This document shows positions 9,027 to 18,193 of a DNA stretch of 64,000 nt, piece after piece. The notes under the pieces are model-generated. The model was given only the letters and a program-made list of their open reading frames with translations, was not told where the DNA came from and ran no database searches. How positions within the stretch are numbered: the stretch's first letter is position 1; each line of letters starts with the position of its first letter. A program made the position numbers and the translations under genes. Source of the DNA: Bacillus sp. 165. GTDB lineage: Bacteria; Bacillota; Bacilli; Bacillales; Bacillaceae_G. The stretch covers positions 124,001-188,000 of the forward strand of contig NZ_JAGHKQ010000003.1 of assembly GCF_017742235.1 (NCBI RefSeq), read 5' to 3'.

Positions 9027-10316
9027 ATGGTTGAAAAGAGAACCCCTATTTTAGTAGAAGAAGCAGTACGAAGAGTAATGAAATATAGAAAGGCTGGCAA
9101 TTGGGAAGAGGTTTCCATTGAAAATTGCTATAATCGTTTTTTAGCAGAAGATATTGTAGCAGACCATGATGTACCTCATTTTGATCGTTCTCCCTATGAT
9201 GGGTTTGCTATACGCGCAAAAGATTCCAAAGGTGCAAGTAATGAATCTCCTGTTACATTTGAAGTGGTAGGAGAAATTGGTGCAGGGTTTGTATTTTCTG
9301 AAGAAGTACAAGCATTCCAAGCAGTTCGCATCATGACAGGTGCTCAAATGCCTGAAGGCTGTGATGCGGTAGTTATGCTGGAAGTGACAACAGAAAGTGA
9401 AAAAAACGGTATTAAATATATGACCTTAAAGCGTTCCTTTCACCCTGGAGATAATGTGTCTTTTCAGGGAGAAGACGTAAAAAATGGTACTATGCTTGTT
9501 GAGAAAGGAATCTGCATTAATCCTGGTATCACAGCATTGTTAGCTACATTTGGATACGATACAGTCAAAGTTGCCAAACAACCGGTTGTTGGTATCTTAA
9601 CAACTGGAAGTGAGCTGCTGGAAGTTGGCGAATCACTCGTACCTGGAAAAATCCGTAACAGCAATTCGTATATGGTATCCTCACAAATTCTGCGGTGCGG
9701 GGGAATACCAAAGTATTTCGGAAAGCTGGCGGATGATTTTGAATCCTGCTACAGGGCTGTGGAAGAAGCGATGAGCCAAGTGGATATCTTGCTTACAACC
9801 GGCGGTGTGTCAGTTGGAGATTACGATTATTTACCTGCTATTTATGAAAAATTAGGAGCCAATGTGTTATTTAATAAAATTGCTATGCGCCCAGGAAGTG
9901 TGACAACGGTAGCTGAATATAACGGTAAGCTATTATTCGGATTATCTGGGAATCCCTCTGCTTGTTATGTTGGATTTGAATTGTATGTGCGTCCGATTAT
10001 ACGCACGCTATTATTTTCAAAGAAACCTCATTTGCAGCGTGCAGAAGCTGTGCTAGAAAAAGATTTTCGCAAGGCAAATCCGTTTACGAGATTTATCCGT
10101 GGCCAAGTAACATTTAAAAATGGAAGCCTGGTAGCATCTCCAGTTGGACTTGATAAATCCAATGTCGTTTCATCTTTGGCAGAATCTAATGCATTTATTG
10201 TCCTTCCTGGAGGGACCCGTGGCTATGAAGCAGGAATGCCAGTTACCGTGCTGCTTCTGGACGATCAGATAGGAAGTGAATGGCCATGGGGACAGCCGTT
10301 AAAATCTTACAAATAG
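9027..10316 (+). CDS. moeA: Molybdopterin molybdenumtransferase
   Basis: MoeA inserts molybdate into adenylated molybdopterin. The 429-residue protein has the N-terminal DRSPYDGFAIRA motif (~52-63), the MTGAQMPEG segment, the MoaB-like domain with TTGSELLE and TTGGVSVGDYDY, and GLSGNPSACYVG. Domain IV is at the end. The only good start is ATG 9027, although the AAAGGA at 9005-9010 is rather far. It is divergent from moaC, leaving about 150 bases for both promoters. Its 3' end overlaps mobB by 37 bases. Confidence 0.95.
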   Translation: MVEKRTPILVEEAVRRVMKYRKAGNWEEVSIENCYNRFLAEDIVADHDVPHFDRSPYDGFAIRAKDSKGASNESPVTFEVVGEIGAGFVFSEEVQAFQAVRIMTGAQMPEGCDAVVMLEVTTESEKNGIKYMTLKRSFHPGDNVSFQGEDVKNGTMLVEKGICINPGITALLATFGYDTVKVAKQPVVGILTTGSELLEVGESLVPGKIRNSNSYMVSSQILRCGGIPKYFGKLADDFESCYRAVEEAMSQVDILLTTGGVSVGDYDYLPAIYEKLGANVLFNKIAMRPGSVTTVAEYNGKLLFGLSGNPSACYVGFELYVRPIIRTLLFSKKPHLQRAEAVLEKDFRKANPFTRFIRGQVTFKNGSLVASPVGLDKSNVVSSLAESNAFIVLPGGTRGYEAGMPVTVLLLDDQIGSEWPWGQPLKSYK

Positions 10317-10807
10317 TAGGATATCAAAACAGCGGGAAAACGACTTTGGCAGAAAAAGTGATTAGATCACTTACAACGGAAGGGTGTAAGGTAGGATCAA
10401 TTAAGCATCATGGTCATGGAGGAGAACCTGAGAAAGTACAGCAAAAAGACAGCTCTCGCCATAAGAATGCAGGTGCTATAGCAAGTGCGGTAGAAGGAGG
10501 AGGGACGCTCCATCTTCATGCAACTAACAACAAGTGGAAGTTAGACGATATTATATCGTTATATACATTGCTCGACCTAGATATTGTCATTATTGAAGGG
10601 TACAAAGCAGCGCAATATCCAAAAGTGGTCTTATTAAAATCAGAGAAAGACTTTAGATTGTTAGAGTCTAGTAATCATATTATTGGGGTGATTTCTTGGA
10701 TACCCTTGCCATCACATATCCAAAACACCTATCAAACATTTCATATTACAGAAGAATCAGCGTATTTACCGTGGCTGATGAATATAGTGAGGGAAAAATA
10801 TGTGTAA
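10280..10807 (+). CDS. mobB: Molybdopterin-guanine dinucleotide biosynthesis adaptor protein
   Basis: MobB is a GTP-binding P-loop protein that assists MobA and delivery of the cofactor to target enzymes. The Walker A motif is GYQNSGKTTL (residues ~14-23), and IIEGYK is the conserved switch-like motif. At about 175 residues it has the normal length. The start could be ATG 10280 or 10286; AGGA at 10271 is 5 bases from the first. It lies inside the moeA 3' end and overlaps moaE by 8 bases, so translation is probably coupled. Confidence 0.92.
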   Translation: MAMGTAVKILQIVGYQNSGKTTLAEKVIRSLTTEGCKVGSIKHHGHGGEPEKVQQKDSSRHKNAGAIASAVEGGGTLHLHATNNKWKLDDIISLYTLLDLDIVIIEGYKAAQYPKVVLLKSEKDFRLLESSNHIIGVISWIPLPSHIQNTYQTFHITEESAYLPWLMNIVREKYV

Positions 10808-11270
10808 TTCCTATTTTCAAGTAATAGATATACCAATCAATGTACAGGAAGTCACAAACAAAGTAATTCGGAGAGAGTGTGGTGCTGTTACTACATTTAT
10901 TGGCACTGTCCGAGAATTTACAAAGGGAAAACGAACACTTTATTTAGAATATCAAGCGTATAAGAGCATGGCAGAAAAGAAACTTGCTCAAATCGGGAAG
11001 GAAATTCAAGAGAAATGGCCAGGCTCACAAGTGGCGATTACACATCGCATTGGTACATTGCAAATTTCAGATATCGCAGTTGTGATAGCTGTTTCCACAC
11101 CTCACCGTAAAGAGGCGTATGAGGCAAATGAATATGCAATTGAACGAATTAAAGAAATTGTTCCGATTTGGAAAAAGGAACATTGGGAAGACGGCGAATT
11201 ATGGATAGGCGATCAATTAGAGAAAACGCCTTATCCATCCGGTCAGCCGGGAAAGGAGAATTTAGAATGA
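10800..11270 (+). CDS. moaE: Molybdopterin synthase large subunit
   Basis: MoaE with thiocarboxylated MoaD adds the dithiolene sulfurs to the pyranopterin. Family marks are GAVTTFIGTVRE (~28-39), LEYQAYKSMAEK, ITHRIGTL, AVSTPHRKEAYEA and the active-site lysine region PIWKKEHWEDG. At 156 residues it is complete. It overlaps mobB by 8 bases and ends in ATGA with moaD, the usual arrangement for subunits made in equal amounts. Confidence 0.96.
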   Translation: MCNSYFQVIDIPINVQEVTNKVIRRECGAVTTFIGTVREFTKGKRTLYLEYQAYKSMAEKKLAQIGKEIQEKWPGSQVAITHRIGTLQISDIAVVIAVSTPHRKEAYEANEYAIERIKEIVPIWKKEHWEDGELWIGDQLEKTPYPSGQPGKENLE

Positions 11271-11500
11271 TTACAGTTTTGCTATTTGCCCATTTACAAG
11301 AAGCATTCGGAAAAGAGAGGGTTGTCGTAGAACAAGAAAACATAACGATTTCCGATTTGAAAGCTCTTTTAGAAGAGACATATAATGTGACTATTTCTCC
11401 ATCAAATATGATTGCAGTGAACGAAGAATATGCTGAGGATGAAGAGGTAGTTCAGAGCGGAGATACAGTCGCTTTCATTCCTCCTGTAAGCGGCGGGTAA
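11267..11500 (+). CDS. moaD: Molybdopterin synthase small subunit (sulfur carrier)
   Basis: This is a ubiquitin-fold sulfur carrier of 77 residues. The C-terminus PPVSGG carries the Gly-Gly that is adenylated by MoeB and then thiocarboxylated. The N-terminus MITVLLFAHLQEAFG is typical. The start is the ATG at 11267, 7 bases after AAAGGAG and overlapping the moaE stop. It closes the moeA-mobB-moaE-moaD run. Confidence 0.96.
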   Translation: MITVLLFAHLQEAFGKERVVVEQENITISDLKALLEETYNVTISPSNMIAVNEEYAEDEEVVQSGDTVAFIPPVSGG

Positions 11501-11676
11501 GCTTAGCTATAAATGGAGTTCTGAAGAAGCGTAATTGAACAGACCTTTTAAAAAGTATTAAAAAAACAGGTCATATTGAGGCGGAATGGATTTACTTAAT
11601 CATTTAATTTATTATAAAACAAATAGAGGATGATACTTAAACCATTATGAGCAAAAACAATTAGGGGGGAACTAAC

Positions 11677-12258
11677 ATGACAAAAAGCAATACAACCAGC
11701 GATAAAAAAGAGTTGTCACAAGAACAAAGTGAAGGATTACTAAGAGTATTGAAAGCTCGTTTTGAGAAAAACATGAACCGCCATAAAGATCTTGAATGGG
11801 CTAAAGTTCAAGCAAAGCTGGATGAAAATACTGGAAAGCTATGGTCGCTTAACGAAATGGAAAAAACCGGCGGTGAACCGGATGTTGTTGGTTATGATAA
11901 AGAGAAGGACGAATATATGTTTTGTGATTGTTCAGCAGAAAGTCCGAAAGGCCGCAGAAGTGTTTGTTACGACCGTGAAGCGCTAGAGTCAAGAAAAAAA
12001 CATAAACCTGAAAATAACGCTATTGATATGGCAGCTTCCATGGGCATAGAACTTTTGACTGAAGAACAATATCGAGCGTTGCAGCAACTTGAAAATTTCG
12101 ATATGAAGACGTCAAGCTGGGTGCAAACACCTGCTGATATTAGAGAACTCGGCGGTGCACTTTTTTGCGATCGACGTTTCGGTCATGTTTTCATGTATCA
12201 CAATGGAGCAGAATCCTACTATGCTGCCAGAGGGTTTCGCGGCTCGCTAACGGTCTAA
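11677..12258 (+). CDS. DUF4256 family protein
   Basis: The 193-residue protein matches the DUF4256 family seen in bacilli and other bacteria: marks are the GEPDVVGYD motif, YMFCDCSAESPKGRRSVCYD and the C-terminal RELGGALFCDRRFGHVFMYHNG. Its function is unknown. Conserved Cys, Asp and Arg residues (CDCSAESP, FCDRRFG) suggest a metal-binding or catalytic site, but that is inference. It is soluble, with no signal peptide. A strong AGGGGGGAAC ribosome binding site precedes the ATG, and it stands as a single transcription unit with its own terminator. Confidence 0.88.
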   Translation: MTKSNTTSDKKELSQEQSEGLLRVLKARFEKNMNRHKDLEWAKVQAKLDENTGKLWSLNEMEKTGGEPDVVGYDKEKDEYMFCDCSAESPKGRRSVCYDREALESRKKHKPENNAIDMAASMGIELLTEEQYRALQQLENFDMKTSSWVQTPADIRELGGALFCDRRFGHVFMYHNGAESYYAARGFRGSLTV

Positions 12259-12634
12259 ATTTTGCACAGACAGCTAAATTTGAGAATGGATTACCTAGGG
12301 AAAGGTTTTCATTTCATTCTTAAACTATCGAAGGCGATTATGGAATAAAAATAGGACATTCCAAGGATTTTGGAATGTCCTATTTTGTATTAATAGTCTA
12401 TGAATTTACAACTAAATTGGCAAAGTCTAATACGTCGATAAGAGAAGTGGATTTATATTCTTCAAAACGATGCTACATAACATAGTTAAGCAACTTAGTA
12501 CAGTTTAGAGAAGAAATATCTTTGTTGTTAACATAAGTTAGGATTATCGGTAGTTGTTATTAATTATTAAAGAAAGATCTTCTTCTGGAGCATATTTTGA
12601 TTTATTTTTCATTTTCATTAATTATACTATAGAG
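12259..12634. other. Intergenic, terminator only
   Basis: Apart from the terminator at 12348-12386, this AT-rich stretch shows nothing convincing. A 24-codon minus-strand frame near 12558-12632 has no ribosome binding site. Confidence 0.5.
12348..12386 (+). terminator. Intrinsic terminator
   Basis: 17-bp perfect arms (12348-12364 and 12370-12386) with a 5-base loop and an A/T-flanked stem, downstream of the DUF4256 gene. Confidence 0.85.
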
Positions 12635-12964
12635 TTAATTTTTTATAAAATATTTTGATATTAAAAATGAAAAGAAAGTATATAAGGTCATTATTAGTGT
12701 TCCGATAATGATTACAGACAAAAACATGTTACCCCATAGGAGAGTTGTATTATTTTCCCATGGGTCTGATAGAACTATTTTGATTGGTAAATCTTCTATT
12801 AAGGGTGTATATGATAACTCCTGTTCAATGATCGGAATCGGCCATCCTAAACGTACATATTTTAGTTGATCGATACTTGTAATTTTGATCGGATATATAA
12901 AAGGTGTTATCCATACAAATATAATACTTACAATGCAAACTAAGGTAATAAACCTTATATTCAT
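12635..12964 (-). CDS. Small two-helix membrane protein, unknown
   Basis: The 109-residue protein has an N-terminal membrane segment (ITLVCIVSIIFVWITPFIY, ~6-24), an extracytoplasmic stretch of about 55 residues, and a second membrane segment (FLSVIIIGTLIMTLYTFFSFLI, ~81-102). I do not recognise a family. AAAGGGGTAGG lies well placed before the ATG, which supports it being expressed. Its surroundings look eroded: a start-less frame is just upstream on the same strand. It could be a small immunity or envelope protein; there is no direct evidence. Confidence 0.6.
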   Translation of the reverse strand: MNIRFITLVCIVSIIFVWITPFIYPIKITSIDQLKYVRLGWPIPIIEQELSYTPLIEDLPIKIVLSDPWENNTTLLWGNMFLSVIIIGTLIMTLYTFFSFLISKYFIKN

Positions 12965-13392
12965 TCAACCTACCCCTTTTCAATCTAATAGGGGTCCCAT
13001 CAGCAAAACGAGGATTTACAACGCTAAACATTCTAGCACGCCTTTCAAAAAGCGTGCTTTCTGACAGAATTTATTTGTCCAGAAGGTAGTATTTCATAAA
13101 GTTCTAATATCATCCCTTCAGAGGACTTTGTGATATAGAGAAATAAGTGCTTATTGTGTTTGAAGTGGCCATTTTCTTGCACTAAAATTTTTAACGTTGT
13201 AAATCTGCGTTTTGTTGGCGACACCCCGGTGATAAATTCACGGTTTTTATACTATATGATAAATTTTGCATAGTAATGAATTAACTCCGAATAATATGTT
13301 GAATTTTCTGAATATATATCTTGATATTAATTAATCATCAAGATATTCTGATTGTATAATTAAAATATATTTTAGGAAGGAAGAGAAATACA
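12965..13392. other. Intergenic, possible gene remnant
   Basis: This stretch contains the start-less frame at 13045-13251, an imperfect hairpin (AGCACGC...GCGTGCT, ~13035-13057) and the AT-rich leader of the next secreted-protein gene. No intact gene is seen. Confidence 0.5.
13045..13251 (-). pseudogene. Start-less reading frame, possible gene remnant
   Basis: A 68-codon open frame with ordinary protein composition (for example QENGHFKHNKHLFLYITKS and LELYEILPSGQ) ends at 13045-13047. It has no start codon with a ribosome binding site and is preceded by an in-frame TAG. It looks like the C-terminal end of a lost gene. The family is not recognised. Confidence 0.3.
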
Positions 13393-14484
13393 TTGAAGAA
13401 AAAACAGCTATTCTTAGTGCCATTATTAAGTTTATCTCTGTTATTACCATCAAGCACATTTGCAGCTGGGGTAACTCCGTTTGTGGTAGGGGGTGAAGAT
13501 GATTTAACGTTTGTTGAAGTTAATTTAGAAAATTCTTCTTACACGTATAAGGATTTAGAGACAATTTCGACTGGTTTGTATTTAACTGAATTTCAGACCG
13601 TTATTCCCAATAGTGATGAAGTAATAACCATTGGTTATCAAAAAGAAATAGGAGAAACTACATATGATGCAATGACTGCATTTGAACAAAGTACTATGGA
13701 TTATATTTATGACCCTGAAAGTAATCTTACCGAAGAACAAAGAGGTTTTTTGTGGAATCAGTTAATGAGTGGTGATTTAAAGATAAATCATCTAACATTT
13801 TATGATGAACTTTCGGATGTGCAAGCAAGAATTACAGATTCATATGCAAGTATAGCAGAATATACTACATTACCTCAAGGAACGCTTATTACAGAACCAC
13901 AAACAAGAGCAACTCCTCCTTCTATTACAAAAACTAAAACCACACCTTATACTGGACGCTATTCAATGATAACTAATTCAACGGGTGCCTACATAACTCA
14001 AATTTTCAAGTTTTCAAATACAGGTATTTCTGGATACTTAGAAGACAGTAAAGAAAATTCTTTTGAACTAGACACTGTTTTTTATAACTATGACGGAGAG
14101 GCATGGGTTACGAAGTATGGCGGAACTACACAAGGAACATGGTGGAGTACAAATCTTCCAAGCCCATATTTAGATACGCAATTTGGAGATGACTGGGCTG
14201 TTTATGGTGGGCAAAAAAATGCTTTTGGAGAACCTTGTGAAGTAAATTTAGGAGTAGGTTCTGCTGATGCTGAGGCATTAAAAAGTGAAAAGGAATACTA
14301 TTATAATATTAAAGTTAATAAAAACTATAGATATGATAACTGGTTGGTAAAGTTAAATTCACAGCCTGGAAAAGCATACTTAGGAAATCAATGGGGAGTA
14401 TTCTCATACGCAACATACAAGATGTCTCCTACTACAGGTTGGAACAGCTTTTCAGAAGATATCACATATTACTGGAATCGTTGA
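13393..14484 (+). CDS. Secreted protein of unknown function
   Basis: The 363-residue protein starts with a clear Sec signal peptide (KKK, then a hydrophobic core, with likely cleavage at TFA-A near residue 25). The start is TTG, preceded by AGGAAGGAAGAG. The mature part is acidic in its first half (~26-175), then has a Thr/Pro linker (TRATPPSITKTKTTP) and a beta-rich, Tyr/Trp-rich C-terminal domain (~185-363). I do not recognise a family and see no protease or glycosidase motif. It has one cysteine, in EPCEV. It could be an exported binding or toxin-like protein, but nothing proves this. Confidence 0.75.
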   Translation: MKKKQLFLVPLLSLSLLLPSSTFAAGVTPFVVGGEDDLTFVEVNLENSSYTYKDLETISTGLYLTEFQTVIPNSDEVITIGYQKEIGETTYDAMTAFEQSTMDYIYDPESNLTEEQRGFLWNQLMSGDLKINHLTFYDELSDVQARITDSYASIAEYTTLPQGTLITEPQTRATPPSITKTKTTPYTGRYSMITNSTGAYITQIFKFSNTGISGYLEDSKENSFELDTVFYNYDGEAWVTKYGGTTQGTWWSTNLPSPYLDTQFGDDWAVYGGQKNAFGEPCEVNLGVGSADAEALKSEKEYYYNIKVNKNYRYDNWLVKLNSQPGKAYLGNQWGVFSYATYKMSPTTGWNSFSEDITYYWNR

Positions 14485-14544
14485 TAGGAAATAGAACTGA
14501 AGTGAATTTAACTACAAAAGTTATTATCTAGGAGAGTAAGATTG

Positions 14545-14589
14545 AAAAGAAAAAACGAACTCATTAAAGAAAAGGTCGTTTTTTCTTTT
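14545..14589 (+). terminator. Intrinsic terminator
   Basis: 14-bp arms (14545-14558 and 14576-14589) end in TTTTTTCTTTTTT, placed after the secreted-protein gene. The loop is long (17 bases). Confidence 0.6.
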
Positions 14590-14700
14590 TTATCAGTGTA
14601 TACCGTATACATGTCATGTTTACATAACGTCTAATTATCGGAAGTGATTCTTATATAGTATAATTAATTGACTGAAGATAAAACCAAAGGGGTGTACTAA

Positions 14701-15054
14701 ATGGGTGCCTGGGGAACTGGAATATTTGACAATGATACAACTTGCGATGTAAGAGATGATTTTTACGAGTTATTAGAAGAGGGTTTATCAGTTGAAGATG
14801 CAACCAAAGAAGTATTGGATAGAAATTTAGAAGAAGATGATTTAGAAGTAGTATCTTGGATATATACTGGACTTGCAGCTGCTCAATTAGAGAAAGGGAT
14901 ACTCCAAGAAGAAATTCGAGTAAAAACTATCGAATTGATCGAAAAAGGTGCAGACCTAGAGCTTTGGGCAGAAGGTGGAGAAGACGGGGATTATGAAGAA
15001 AGAAAAATGGTTCTAAATGAACTCAAAGTAAAATTGATAGGTGCTAGTAAATAA
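14701..15054 (+). CDS. DUF4259 family protein
   Basis: The 117-residue acidic protein begins MGAWGTGIFDNDTTCDVRDD, the signature of the DUF4259 family. It is all-helical by appearance and cytoplasmic, with unknown function. Members are often found as lone accessory genes near toxin or immunity genes; here the neighbours are an unknown secreted protein and a terminator. AAAGGGGTG precedes the ATG. A strong terminator follows. Confidence 0.88.
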   Translation: MGAWGTGIFDNDTTCDVRDDFYELLEEGLSVEDATKEVLDRNLEEDDLEVVSWIYTGLAAAQLEKGILQEEIRVKTIELIEKGADLELWAEGGEDGDYEERKMVLNELKVKLIGASK

Positions 15055-15064
15055 TAGATACAGC

Positions 15065-15092
15065 AAAAAAAGGAGAAGATTCTCCTTTTTTT
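15065..15092 (+). terminator. Intrinsic terminator
   Basis: 12-bp perfect arms around AGAT, ending in seven T, directly after the DUF4259 gene. Confidence 0.88.
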
Positions 15093-15567
15093 GTTTACAT
15101 AACCTCCGTTATCGGCAGTTTCGATAGCCGGTACAGCTTTAAAATGAATGCTGCTGCATTGCTTCCATACTCAATTGAGTATACACTTTCTTATCCAACG
15201 CGTCATAACATTATTTAAAAGGAAGGGTGTACATAGCAGTCTGTATAAATTTTGCATATTCATAAAGTATTCTATACAGACTTAATGTCAGAACATTTTA
15301 AAACTAAAACAATTAATTTTGGATGTATAGCCATATAGTTATAAAAATATAAATTAGAAGAACAGTGAGAGGGATTCGAATGCAACATTCATGTATAGTA
15401 CGTAGTTAGGGTAATTGTCAGTGATTGCATTCTATTAGATTAAAGAAGATATTAGTTGAGCAGAGCATAGGAACGTCATTTCTTGTATGTTAGATTCTCA
15501 AATACATTTAAACTTGTTGTTAAAAGAAAAGTTACACTGCAATTTTCAACGCATTGGGGGAGGGAGA
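15093..15567. other. Intergenic, one dyad
   Basis: No gene is seen. A dyad of AGTCTGTATA and TATACAGACT separated by about 30 bases lies near 15236-15287. It could be a hairpin or an operator. The rest is AT-rich leader of the oxidase gene. Confidence 0.45.
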
Positions 15568-16875
15568 ATGAAAGCTGACAACAAAAGCAAGATATGGAAA
15601 AACTGGGCGGGAAATGTGCAGTTTTCACCTTTAGCGGTTGTGTATCCAAGTAATATTGATGAGGTGGTAGAAGCGGTTCAGAGTGCAGTTCATGCAAAGA
15701 AACGTATTCGTGTTATCGGGTCTGGTCATTCATTTACAGCTGTAACAGCTACCGATGAATTGTTAGTATCACTCGATCGGCTATCAGGTGTCGAAGCAGT
15801 AGATCACGGTACAGGAACAGTGGAAGTATGGGCGGGGACAAAACTTGATGAATTAGGAAAATCGTTATATAAACAGGGATACGCGCAAGAAAATCTCGGA
15901 GATAGTAATGTCCAGTCAGTTGGTGGAGCGATCAGCACAGGCACTCATGGAACCGGCGCCCATTTTGGAAGCATTTCAACGCAAGTTGTGGAAATAACAG
16001 CAGTTACTGCAGTTGGAGAAATTATTAAGTGCTCAAATAAGAAGAAACAGGATATTTTTAAAGCAATGCAGGTTTCACTTGGCCTGCTTGGCATTATTGT
16101 AAAAGTAAAAATAAAGGTCATCCCAAAAATAAATTATATTTATGAAAGCAATAAACAATCTCTAACAGAAGTGATGGAGAATCTTGATGTTTTTGTGAAC
16201 ACAAATCGTCACTTTGCGTTCTCTATTTTTCCATATAGTAATGATATACAAGTTAAAACTATGAATATAACTGATGACCTTGCATCTTCCTTGTATGTGC
16301 ATAGGTGGAAAACAGCAATAAGAGAACGGGTTATATTGTATCTGTTATCAGAATGCTGCCGAATGTTCCCGTTCCTAACGAAGTGGATAAGCCGGCTTTC
16401 TGCAAAAATGATTCCGAGTACGAGGATTACAGGACCGGCACATCGTATATTTACAACACCAAGAAAAGTGAAATTTACTGAAATGGAATATACCATACCT
16501 GCACAGTGTATGCAGGACGCAATATTGGAAATCAATAAAGCTATTCGTAAACATAAATTTGCTGTTCATTTCCCTATTGAGTGCCGGTACGTTAAAAAAG
16601 ATGATATTTGGCTTAGCCCCGCATATCAGCGGAATTCTGGTTATATTGCTGTTCGTATGTATAAAGGGATGAAAAGCGAGGAGTATTTCAAAGAAGTGGA
16701 ATTGATTGTAAAGAAGTATGAAGGGCGTCCGCATTGGGGGAAAATGCATAATATGACTTTTGAGGATCTTAAGCTCCTATATCCTAAGCTGGAAGAGTTT
16801 CTTGCACTACGAAAGCAGCTCGACCCCAATGGAATATTTGTGAACCCTTATTTGGCTGGTATTTTAAACATATAG
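15568..16875 (+). CDS. FAD-linked sugar-lactone oxidase (ALO/GULO family)
   Basis: This is a VAO-family flavoprotein with an N-terminal FAD-binding domain (AVVYPSNIDEVVEAV, GSGHSFTAV at ~52-60, and GTHGTGAHFGSIS) and a C-terminal D-arabinono-1,4-lactone oxidase domain ending in the typical HWGK, LDPNGIFVNPYL. The family oxidises aldonolactones or related polyols with O2. The 435-residue length fits. The start at 15568 is chosen because GGGGGAGGGAG is directly upstream and the protein then aligns with the family N-terminus (NWAGN). The natural substrate in bacilli is not established. It is a monocistronic unit. Confidence 0.9.
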   Translation: MKADNKSKIWKNWAGNVQFSPLAVVYPSNIDEVVEAVQSAVHAKKRIRVIGSGHSFTAVTATDELLVSLDRLSGVEAVDHGTGTVEVWAGTKLDELGKSLYKQGYAQENLGDSNVQSVGGAISTGTHGTGAHFGSISTQVVEITAVTAVGEIIKCSNKKKQDIFKAMQVSLGLLGIIVKVKIKVIPKINYIYESNKQSLTEVMENLDVFVNTNRHFAFSIFPYSNDIQVKTMNITDDLASSLYVHRWKTAIRERVILYLLSECCRMFPFLTKWISRLSAKMIPSTRITGPAHRIFTTPRKVKFTEMEYTIPAQCMQDAILEINKAIRKHKFAVHFPIECRYVKKDDIWLSPAYQRNSGYIAVRMYKGMKSEEYFKEVELIVKKYEGRPHWGKMHNMTFEDLKLLYPKLEEFLALRKQLDPNGIFVNPYLAGILNI

Positions 16876-16955
16876 AGTATGTATTAATTACCATAAAATA
16901 CCATGAATATGTAAATTTCTCTATGCTCACCTTATGAGTAAGGAGGTGGCAGAAC

Positions 16956-17165
16956 ATGGCACAAAATAAAGCAAATCAATTAGCGGTATCTGCTGCAAAA
17001 ATGGCAATGGATCAAATGAAATTCGAAATTGCTCAAGAATTTGGTGTTACTCTTGGAGCAGAAACATCTTCTCGTTTGAATGGCTCTGTTGGAGGAGAAA
17101 TTACTAAGCGCCTTGTGCAAATGGCAGAGCAGAGCCTTGGCGGTAGTGCAAATCGTCGATTTTAA
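16956..17165 (+). CDS. Alpha/beta-type small acid-soluble spore protein
   Basis: The 69-residue DNA-binding protein coats the chromosome in the dormant spore and protects it from UV and heat. It contains the two family signatures: [10 protein letters not shown] (the region cut by germination protease GPR) and the C-terminal [13 protein letters not shown]. An AAGGAGGTGG ribosome binding site gives strong translation, as expected for an abundant forespore protein. I could not identify a confident SigG promoter by eye. Confidence 0.97.
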   Translation: MAQNKANQLAVSAAKMAMDQMKFEIAQEFGVTLGAETSSRLNGSVGGEITKRLVQMAEQSLGGSANRRF

Positions 17166-17168
17166 GTT

Positions 17169-17201
17169 AAAAGAAGTGAAACACACTGTTTCACTTCTTT
17201 T
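17169..17201 (+). terminator. Intrinsic terminator
   Basis: 15-bp perfect arms with a 3-base loop and eight T residues, right after the SASP gene. Confidence 0.92.
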
Positions 17202-17303
17202 TTTTATGTATTCTTTCACTTTGTTAATATTTACAATATATTAAATTATCAGTAAAATAAAATAGAAATAAAAATGCTGAAGGTGTTTAAGTTGGAGGAA
17301 TAG

Positions 17304-18192
17304 ATGATTATTAGAAGAATATTGTCGGAATGTTATAGTTCTCTTATTAAGCTAGTATTAGCTACTATTGGGATTTTAGCTGTTAGTGTATTGCCGAGTG
17401 GTTTTTCAGGATTATCATTTGATATAAAAAAATATGTACTTAGTTTGTATCAGTTACTTTCTAAAATACAATTTCTCGATACGCTTACCTATGAGAATAT
17501 GAATATTCAAAGGCCGATATTTCCACAAGTATTTGTAGTTTACAAAGAGTTTCTTTTTATTTTTTGTTTGGCGATGGCTCTAGCTAGCATATCAGCTTTT
17601 TTACTGACATACACCATGCTATTTTTTAAACCGTCTGTCAAACAAAGAGTAAAAAATCTACTGCTTATAATAGAATCATTACCGGATATTCTTATTATTA
17701 TGTTATTTCAATTGCTCGTAATTTGGTTTTTTAAGAAAACAGGAATTATGGATTATGGTATTTAATATTGCATCCACAGCAGAGCATAAAAGTGTAATTC
17801 TTCCAGCTGTTTGTTTAAGTATTCCAGTCATACCGATGCTGGTAAAAATTTTGTTATTTCGCTTTGAAGGAGAAATGGAAAAGGATTATGTTACATACGC
17901 GAAAGCGAAAGGAATGCAGCCATTATATATTTTAAATGTCCATGTCCTTCGCAATGTTATGTTCAGTATTATGCAGTTTATGAAAACGAGCATTTGGTTT
18001 ATGCTATCTAACTTGTTCATCAACGAAATACTGTTTAATATTCCAGGAATCTTTAATTTTATTAAACAATATACCACTGTGCAAACTCCCGAATTGTTTG
18101 CGATTGCTTTATTCCTTATATATTTCCCTATATTTTTAATATTCGAACTATACGATGCGGTAATTCCGAAGGTGATGAAAGGGAAGGAGTAA
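17304..18192 (+). pseudogene. ABC transporter permease, frameshifted
   Basis: Two frames together make one binding-protein-dependent permease: 17304-17765 (N-terminal membrane segments) and the continuation 17755-18192 with the EAA-type loop (YVTYAKAKGMQPLYIL). The break coincides with a tandem 7-base duplication, ATTATGGATTATGG near 17745-17758. Removing one copy rejoins the frames (KTGIM then VFNIAS) into about 293 residues, a normal length for an OppB/DppB-like permease. The ribosome binding site GGAGGAAT is good. As written it is inactive, unless the repeat slips back. No ATPase or substrate-binding protein gene is adjacent. Confidence 0.88.
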
Positions 18193-18193
18193 G

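Noticed and set aside
12558..12632. 24-codon minus-strand frame
   Set aside because: No ribosome binding site and too short to support.
14542..14632. 30-codon TTG frame after the secreted-protein gene
   Set aside because: Its TAGGAG is good but it coincides with the terminator stem, so the coding potential is an effect of the A/T-rich hairpin.
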